From Isotricha intestinalis (Eukaryota > Ciliophora > Litostomatea > Vestibuliferida > Isotrichidae), in contig JAJJLU010000103.1 in the NCBI GenBank assembly GCA_023807065.1, positions 1-14,322 on the forward strand: a DNA stretch of 14,322 nucleotides, in the 5' to 3' direction. The notes below the pieces were generated by a model. The model was not told the DNA's origin and ran no database searches. It saw only the letters and a list, made by a program, of their open reading frames with translations. The position numbers and the translations under genes were made by a program. This document shows, in pieces, positions 8,352 to 14,322 of this stretch; position 1 is the stretch's first letter, and every line of letters begins with the position of its first letter.

Positions 8352-9390
8352 TTTTTTGGATATTTTATTAATAAAGGAAATTTTAAAAAAAAAAATATAT
8401 TTATTTATTCATCATTAATTTTTTTTATATGTCATTACTTTCTTATATTTTTAATTATAAATTTTGTTAAAAAGATATTAAATCTTTCATAGAACTTTTT
8501 TAATTAATATTTTTGATAAATTTTATAAAAAATTCATTATTGAATTTTGAAAAGGTTTTTTATAAATTTTTTTAATTCCAAATATTAACACAATTGTAAT
8601 TTATTTGATTGTTTTGTAAAAAGTAAATCTTTTATATATTTTTATTTTCATTAAAGATTCTCATTTTTCCTATTTTTGAATATTAGATGAATTTTAGTTT
8701 TATATGAATAAAGATTAAAAATCCTTATTTATTAATAATTGAATATATTGAAATTAAAATCTAATAATCATGATTTAGGAAATATTAGTTAAAATTTTTG
8801 TGAAATATTCATTTAATAAATAAAATATTAATTTTTCTCTGAAAAAGAAAATCAATGAATCAAAATAAGAATTTAAAAAATCAAATGAATTTTTGTGTCA
8901 GTGGAAAAAAACCAAAAAAAATAAACTTAATAAAAATTAATATTATTTAAATTTTAGTTCTACATTGTCATTTTATTTTAAATCATATCATTCCTTGTTT
9001 ATAAAATTATTGATTTTTATTCATTTATAATATTATATTTTCTTTTTTATTTGATTTCAATCAAAAATAATTGAATTCTAATATAATTACATTAATTAAT
9101 TTTTATAATAGATAAAAAATTTTAATGTAAAAAAAATTGAAAAAAAACATAACAATAATATGTTTCCTTGAGAGAAAGTATTGATATTTTAGAATGAATC
9201 ATGATTGAGAGCAATTATATGAATATGAAAATATAAAAACAAAGTTAGAATATAGATAAAATATAATGGAAGGTTTTATGGAGTTATCATCTTGCTAGGA
9301 CAGAACAAATGAGAAAAGATTTTGTGATGATTTAGAAATTAATTTTTAAGATATCAAAATGAAAAATTACACTTTTGGAAATGAATCTCC

Positions 9391-9484
9391 AGATTAACCC
9401 ACCTCCCACTTCAAGTCTATATAAATATCTCTACTTGATTTTCCAGTTGGGTGGAGGTCCATTCCAAGGAGGATATTTCCTCTC
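9391..9484. other. G+C-rich foldable patch in the gene-poor region
   Basis: By hand count 29 of the first 70 bases (9391-9460) are G or C, far above the surroundings. Two nested perfect 6-bp stems can form: ACCTCC (9401-9406) with GGAGGT (9453-9458), and inside it TCAAGT (9411-9416) with ACTTGA (9433-9438). An alternative pairs ACCCA (9397-9401) with TGGGT (9448-9452). It does not fit a tRNA: there is no acceptor-stem pairing with a T-arm sequence. A small structured RNA or a DNA element are both open possibilities. Confidence 0.35.
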
Positions 9485-11258
9485 CAAATAAATTCACCTA
9501 TATACTCAATTAATTAATACAGTTATTTAATATTAGAAGTTATGAGTTTAAACTTATTTGTTGAATAATTGGGAATTACATAAATAAATTTATTCTAATA
9601 TTGAAATTATTAACCAAATGTATTAATTTAACTTTGTGTTGTTTGGAGATTTATATATCAATAGAGAGGAATTATAGAAATGGAAAATTGAAAAAGGAAA
9701 ATAATTCAAAAATGAAAAATATAAGAAAATATTTGCTGACAAACTTATTTTAATTTTTAAAAATGAAATGAAATATTATTTCATTTATGAAAAAAAGATA
9801 AAAATCTCTTATTAAGTATAATTATTATTATCTTTTCTAAACTCATCAATTCCTTTTTCTGTTCAATCTTTTTGTTTATTTGCATAATTTAAAATTTGCC
9901 TCCTATTCGCTACCTTCACAGAGGATTCTTAGGAATTGAAAATATTTTAAAAATAAAATCAATATCAAATTTTAAAAAATTATTCATAGTAAATTATTTT
10001 ATAGAATTTGATTTATGCAAATAATTAAAAAAATTATAATAATTATTGATTAAAAAAATTAATTAAAAAATAGTTTCTTATTTACATTCATATTCTATTA
10101 ATAATAATTAATAAAAATTAATATTATTAATTTATTGATCTAATAGCCCTATTCGGAGCTTTTTCAAACATTCTAATTATAATTTTCCTTTTTCTAAAAG
10201 AACTTTTATTTATTATAAGTCTTTCTTCGGTTAAATAGAGTTCTTCTCCTATAGTTAATAATTTTTTTCAATTTTTAAATGTCTTTTGAACTTTTTTCCT
10301 AATAATCATTTTTTCTTTTTTCTTAAGTTACAACGATATTATGCTCTTTTAATTTTAATTCATATATATAATAACATAAAAAAACTGGTTTTTTATCGAA
10401 TAATAATAAATTCTGCATTATACGATTTATGCATGATTTGTTATATGTCTTAAATTATCATAATAATTCCAATTTTCTATATCGTATTTATATAAATAAT
10501 GTTCTCAAAATTTCTAGTTTTTAATTTGTTTACTTCTTTTACTATATTTCTAAATATTAATATAATATAATCTGGGTGGTATATATAAATTTCTTACTTA
10601 ATTATATAAAAGAAATTAATGGCCATTATTATTAATATCTTCTTTTTAAATTTTATTTATGTAATTCTCCAAACAAAGTGTATAATGCTATATATAATCT
10701 TTTAAAAATTTATTTTATATTAATTATTTTTTGGCTTTTTTGTATATTTTTTTATATCTTATTATTCATTTTTTAATTATTTATTAAACTTTTATAGAGT
10801 TTGGATATAGTTTAGATTTGTCAAGTTTGGATTTTGTCGGCTTTACACTTATTAATGCCATATATATTCAGATTTAAAAGAACTAATAACTCCATATATT
10901 AAGGAAATAAAATATTAAATATAAGATATAGTAATTCAACTTGAAATTTTATTTAATTTTATAGTAAAAATATTAACATTTTAAAAAAAATAATAAGGAG
11001 AAAATGGGATATAATAAAAATATATAAAATTTGAAAAAAAGAATCTATTCCCTTAAACATTTATTTCTTTACTTACAATTCATTATTTTTCAATTTCTGA
11101 ATGTTCTTTTCTCATTCTCTTTTTGTTAGGTTTCTAAATTTGTTTGTATGTTCTTGAAAAAAAAAGTATATTAACTTTTTGAAAAAAGAGTTAAAGCAGT
11201 TTGAATTAATATAATATCTATTCTGAAAGAAAAAGAACAGAAATGAAAAAAAAAAAAT

Positions 11259-11277
11259 TTATAATTTTAAATTATAA
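11259..11277. repeat. A+T-only hairpin in the 3' flank of the RING/TRAF gene
   Basis: TTATAATT (11259-11266), loop TTA and AATTATAA (11270-11277) form a perfect 8-bp stem. It lies about 60 bases beyond the stop codon of the - strand RING/TRAF gene, so a role at the transcript end is conceivable. Such palindromes are common in DNA of this composition. Confidence 0.3.
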
Positions 11278-11335
11278 TTGAATACATTTTTTATTTTTTA
11301 TTGTTTAATGAATATTAAAAATTATAGGTTAATTT

Positions 11336-12286
11336 TTATGTGTTTGTTGGTTTTTTTTTTCTTTTTCTTTTATTTTCAAGTAATTTTTGAACAGATTCAT
11401 CTAATTGTTTCAAGTCTTTTTTTATTATTTCATTATCATTTTTTAACATTATATTTTCATATTTCAAATTTGTCACTTGATTTTCAAGACATTCTAATTG
11501 ATTATGATTGTTAATATTTTTTCTTAAAAATTTCATATTACATTTATCACAACTTATTTGAACTTCCAAACAAACATTTTGAATATGTTCATCAAAATCA
11601 AATAATTTAACTAGATTTTTACAATAAGGACAATTTCCTGTTTTTTGATAACAAATATCACAATGTTTCTTAATTAAAATAGAACAATATTCTTTTTCAC
11701 AACAAAAGCAAAATATTTTTTCTAATCCACATTCTTTAGAATGTTTAATTAAATCTTTTTTTTTTCCTTTAAATTTACATTCTTTGCCTTTAAAAACTTT
11801 AGGTGATACTTTTTTATTTCCAATTAAAATCCAATCATATTTAATATTATTACATTTATAATCTCCATTACCACATTTATTTATATGAGTGAAAAAATTA
11901 GAATAAGAAATAATTTCTTTACATCCATAATTTTTATAAAAGCAATTAAATTTACAAATATCAAGTTGATTTCTTGTTAATTGTCCCATTATTCTATTTT
12001 CAGTAAATTCTTTTCTACAACAAGGACAATCTTTTGATTTTTTTAAAGAAGAATCTATACAATTTTTACAAAATGATTTTGCACAATTTCCACATGTTGA
12101 AACATTATTTAAAATTTTTAAACAAATTGGACATTCTATTAATTTTTTGAAATCATCTTTTTCACCATTTAAATATTCAAATGGAATTCCTGTTTTTTGG
12201 TCTAAATCAGGGGATTCTATTCTTGAAAATAACATTTCATTTGTTATGTTATCCTCTATATTTAATAATTCTGATATTTCTTTCAT
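11336..12286 (-). CDS. RING finger and TRAF-type zinc-finger protein, probable E3 ubiquitin ligase
   Basis: A 316-residue predicted ubiquitin ligase. The RING-like domain spans 52-90 with C52-x2-C55, C65-x2-C68, C73-x2-C76 and C87-x2-C90. A cysteine (C68) replaces the histidine found in many RING fingers, giving an all-cysteine form. Residues of about 111-262 contain many further Cys/His pairs (such as C111, C115, C122, H134, C138; C218, C222, H234, C239; C246, C249, H261, C266) in the spacing of TRAF-type zinc fingers. A coiled coil probably follows (about 264-305), then a basic tail KRKRKKK (306-312) that could be a nuclear signal. No MATH domain is present, so this is not a complete animal-type TRAF. 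RING-TRAF-type proteins of this design are common in ciliates and other protists. The start is the first ATG after an A+T-rich leader and the stop is TAA. The substrate is unknown. Confidence 0.88.
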   Translation of the reverse strand: MKEISELLNIEDNITNEMLFSRIESPDLDQKTGIPFEYLNGEKDDFKKLIECPICLKILNNVSTCGNCAKSFCKNCIDSSLKKSKDCPCCRKEFTENRIMGQLTRNQLDICKFNCFYKNYGCKEIISYSNFFTHINKCGNGDYKCNNIKYDWILIGNKKVSPKVFKGKECKFKGKKKDLIKHSKECGLEKIFCFCCEKEYCSILIKKHCDICYQKTGNCPYCKNLVKLFDFDEHIQNVCLEVQISCDKCNMKFLRKNINNHNQLECLENQVTNLKYENIMLKNDNEIIKKDLKQLDESVQKLLENKRKRKKKPTNT

Positions 12287-12967
12287 TTATAATTGTTTAT
12301 TTTTAATATAAACTTATGAAATTAATAAAAACATATTTGATAATTTAATTATTGAAATGTGTTCTTAAGATTTATAAATCTTGATTATTTAAAATAATTC
12401 TTTTTAAAATTTTCAAAAAATTATCGAATTTGACTTATAATGTTTTATTAAAAGTATTTATTGTAATTTTATAAAAACATAAGAAATAATAATGTTTCAG
12501 TTTTTTTTTAAAATGTATATTATTATACTTTATACGACATTTATTTTGAATTAAAAAACCAATTTTTTAAAAATTTTACATATTCAATTATTATTTTTTC
12601 CAGAATTTGATAAATAATTTATAAATCATCTATAAAAAATATTCAATTATTTATTTTATTTTAATTCTTCAAAAATTAAAAGAAAATTAATATGAAAACT
12701 TTTTCTTTACAGCAATTCATTTTTAAATCAAAATTTTATATTACAATGAGTTTTTAAATTGTTTTATTTATTATATGAAAATAAAATTTTACAATCTTTT
12801 TTAGATTTTTTTAATTTATTTATATTTACAATTTAAATTTTTATTTTATAATAACTTAACAAAAATAACCAACAAACTTTTTACAAATGTTTCCTTTTTA
12901 CAAACCCAAATCTCAAATTTATATTACAAAATTTCATTTATAAATTTTTTAAATCAATTTGATAGTT
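12287..12967. other. Intergenic region between the two right-hand - strand genes
   Basis: This stretch is very A+T-rich (7 G or C in 12361-12420 by hand count). It carries the 3' flank of the right-hand hypothetical gene and the promoter of the RING/TRAF gene. I see no open frame, RNA gene or distinctive repeat. Confidence 0.5.
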
Positions 12968-13690
12968 TCAATACAAATCAAAATTTAAAATTTCAAATTC
13001 TCTTGTTGAATAAATATCATTTTTTAAAAATAAATCATTTTTAAAAATGTTATTTCTTGAATTTATTTTCGAAAAATTTTTTTTATGTGTTTCCCACATT
13101 TTATGTAATTGAATAATATTTGTTTCTTTTTCATCATTTTTTGTATTTTCCTTATTTAAAATTGTTTTATCATAAAAAGTTAAATCATTACTTTTAATTT
13201 TCTTTTTTCTTATTTTTTCACTAATTTTTTTTTTTGGATAAATTTCTTTTAAACTTTTAAGCTCATTTGATAAATTTCTTAAAAATTTTATTTTATTCTC
13301 CATTTCTTTTTTTTTTGTTTCAGTTCTTTTAATATGAAATTCTATACTATCAGATAATTTTCTACAAGAAATTTGTTCTGGATGTTTTGTTAATCTCATT
13401 CTTTTAGTTTTTACTTTAATTGGAGAATTATTGTTTAGAAAATTATTATTTTGATATAAATCTGGATAATTATTTTTATTGTCAAATTCATTATCGTCAT
13501 TTAAATAAATGAAAGAATCATATTCTATTATTATATAATTTTCAAATATTTTTTCATAAGATTCAAGTGATTTACTATTTATCATAAATTTTTTATTTTG
13601 AATGATTTTGTTTTGTTGTAATTCTTTGTTTGTTATAATTAAAAGTTTTTCTCTAATTTCATTCGCTTTTGAATTGATTGTGAATTGCAT
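12968..13690 (-). CDS. Hypothetical basic protein with a probable coiled coil
   Basis: A 240-residue predicted protein that I do not recognise. The N-terminal third is mixed and moderately hydrophobic (ENYIIIEYDSFIYL, 50-63), followed by an acidic, Asn-rich linker (about 64-90, with NNNFLNNN). A strongly basic middle follows (about 91-170; KVKTKRMRLTKH, KKKISEKIRKKKIK). Residues of about 115-152 have the charged heptad-like pattern of a short coiled coil. The C-terminus is Asn/Lys-rich. There is no signal peptide, membrane span or metal-binding cluster. The start is the first ATG after an A+T-rich leader and the stop is TGA. The mixed composition, higher than its flanks in G+C, supports a real gene. 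No function can be assigned. Confidence 0.65.
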   Translation of the reverse strand: MQFTINSKANEIREKLLIITNKELQQNKIIQNKKFMINSKSLESYEKIFENYIIIEYDSFIYLNDDNEFDNKNNYPDLYQNNNFLNNNSPIKVKTKRMRLTKHPEQISCRKLSDSIEFHIKRTETKKKEMENKIKFLRNLSNELKSLKEIYPKKKISEKIRKKKIKSNDLTFYDKTILNKENTKNDEKETNIIQLHKMWETHKKNFSKINSRNNIFKNDLFLKNDIYSTREFEILNFDLY

Positions 13691-14061
13691 TTTTAGATTT
13701 ATTTATTTTAATTCTTTTAATAAATATATTATAAAATTCAAACAATAATTGTTTTTCACATATATGAATTAATTTGTAAATGTTTGGTATTAATTTTACT
13801 TTAAATGATAAAAAGATAATAATAAAAAAAATAAAAGTTATCTTTGAAACAATAGTAAAGAAAAAATCTTCTGAAAAAATATAGTATTATACAACATTTA
13901 AAGATTTAATATAATAATTTTAGAATTCATTATATTCCATTTGATTTTTATGATAATCAAAATTTCTTTCTCCCTCTTACTTTAATTTATTTCAAATATT
14001 TATATAATGAAATAATAAATTGATGAAAACAATGAGTATATAGAAATTATTAATCTCTATA
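13691..14061. other. Right subtelomeric A+T-rich region
   Basis: This should contain the promoter of the right-hand hypothetical gene. No open frame of useful length or RNA gene is visible. It ends at a sharp change in composition near 14062. Confidence 0.5.
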
Positions 14062-14174
14062 TTTTATCCCTCTATTAGTCATGGATGGGCACTTCGGGGA
14101 ATCCCTATTGGAGGGTTCCCTAGAGTGGGATGGATAAATCTTGGAGTGGATGGGTCTCCCCTTTACTCCATTCC
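14062..14174. other. G+C-rich structured island in the right subtelomere
   Basis: By hand count 31 of 60 bases at 14081-14140 are G or C, in a molecule otherwise far below that. The core is a hairpin: GGGAA (14097-14101), one bulged T, CCCT (14103-14106), loop ATTGG (14107-14111), then AGGG (14112-14115) and TTCCC (14116-14120). Flanking bases can extend it: CTCT with AGAG and TTTATCC with GGATAAA on either side. TGGATGGG occurs twice as a direct repeat (14082-14089 and 14147-14154). No open frame spans it and it does not fold as a tRNA. It starts about 230 bases from the telomere. Confidence 0.45.
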
Positions 14175-14291
14175 TAAATTTTTTATTATTCCGAATTTTA
14201 AAATATATATTAATTTATTTTTTATTTCTATGTGGTTTTTTTTATTTGTTTTTTTTTCCTGTTTTATATTCAATTATTATTTTTTATTATT

Positions 14292-14322
14292 TTGGGGATT
14301 GGGGATGGGGATTGGGGATTGG
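14292..14322. repeat. Right telomere, GGGGATT repeats
   Basis: The G-rich strand runs to the last base as GGGG blocks separated by ATT, exactly complementary to the CCCCAAT units at the left end. One interval is shortened (GGGGAT at 14301-14306), a hexamer among heptamers. This could be a telomerase slip or a read error. Together with the left end it closes a complete linear chromosome of 14,322 bases, apart from any trimmed telomere or 3' overhang. Confidence 0.93.

Larger units (their letters stand above)
8352..11335. other. Large gene-poor region of about 3 kb
   Basis: No convincing gene was found on either strand. Most of it is A+T-rich, with local rises in G+C at about 9391-9484, 9895-9925 and 10141-10260. 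The first is listed separately as a structured patch. The + strand at about 9206-9395 and the - strand at about 10310-10130 give protein-like readings broken by stop codons, which could be relics of genes or chance. I saw no tRNA, rRNA or transposon ends. The right part holds the 3' flank of the RING/TRAF gene and the left part the promoter of PLD. Confidence 0.5.

Noticed and set aside
9391..9484. tRNA gene in the internal G+C-rich patch
   Set aside because: The nested stems enclose a 16-base loop and the spacing does not match a cloverleaf; there is no T-loop sequence.
10130..10312. Tc1/mariner-like transposase remnant suggested by the RKIIIRMFEKAPNRAIRSIN segment
   Set aside because: The likeness to the helix-turn-helix part of such transposases is only impressionistic, there is no DDE region nearby and no terminal inverted repeats were found.
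11278..11514. 78-codon hydrophobic open frame on the + strand
   Set aside because: It overlaps the coiled-coil end of the RING/TRAF gene in antisense; its poly-Phe look is the complement of the Lys/Glu codons.
14062..14174. tRNA or 5S rRNA gene as explanation of the G+C-rich island
   Set aside because: No acceptor stem, T-arm consensus or anticodon loop can be laid out; the stem has a bulged T and a 5-base loop that fit neither.
1..14322. CRISPR array, insertion sequence, prophage or bacterial operon
   Set aside because: No regularly spaced repeats, no transposase motifs and no ribosome-binding-site pattern; the gene content and telomeres are eukaryotic.

Overview
The window appears to be a complete linear macronuclear chromosome of a ciliate, not a slice of a longer molecule. 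It opens with C-rich telomeric repeats (CCCCAAT units, bases 1-27) and closes with the complementary G-rich repeats (GGGGATT units, about 14292-14322). The DNA is very A+T-rich. One gene has a short 37-nt GT-AG intron. All six gene models stop at ordinary codons: two TAG, two TAA and two TGA. The 1117-codon phospholipase gene has no internal TAA, TAG or TGA, so the standard genetic code is used. A CCCCAAT telomere, the standard code and extreme A+T content together fit litostome ciliates, possibly a trichostome such as the rumen Entodinium group. That placement rests on memory and was not checked.

Layout from left to right: telomere; a gene-poor subtelomere with two small perfect hairpins (28-524); a divergent Rab GTPase on the + strand (525-1130); a Lys/Asn/Ser-rich protein of unknown function on the + strand (1803-2366); importin-alpha on the - strand (2817-4416, two exons); a large PX/PH-type phospholipase D on the - strand (4998-8351); a gene-poor stretch of about 3 kb with an unusually G+C-rich, foldable patch (8352-11335); a RING plus TRAF-type zinc-finger protein on the - strand (11336-12286); a basic, coiled-coil-like protein of unknown function on the - strand (12968-13690); a right subtelomere with a second G+C-rich structured island (about 14062-14174); telomere. 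The two left genes point inward and the other four all point leftward. Coding sequence makes up about 54% of the molecule, so this is not a tightly packed one-gene nanochromosome.

The genes are eukaryotic housekeeping or signalling types: vesicle traffic (Rab), phosphatidic-acid signalling and membrane traffic (PLD), nuclear import (importin-alpha) and a probable E3 ubiquitin ligase. Rab and PLD could both act in membrane traffic, but nothing in the sequence shows co-regulation, and gaps of several hundred bases argue against operons. The main results are the two-telomere completeness, a missed 5' exon that restores the importin-beta-binding domain of importin-alpha, loss of most of the usual NLS-groove tryptophans in that protein, and two G+C-rich structured islands in non-coding DNA. 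I found no convincing sign of a new multi-gene system.
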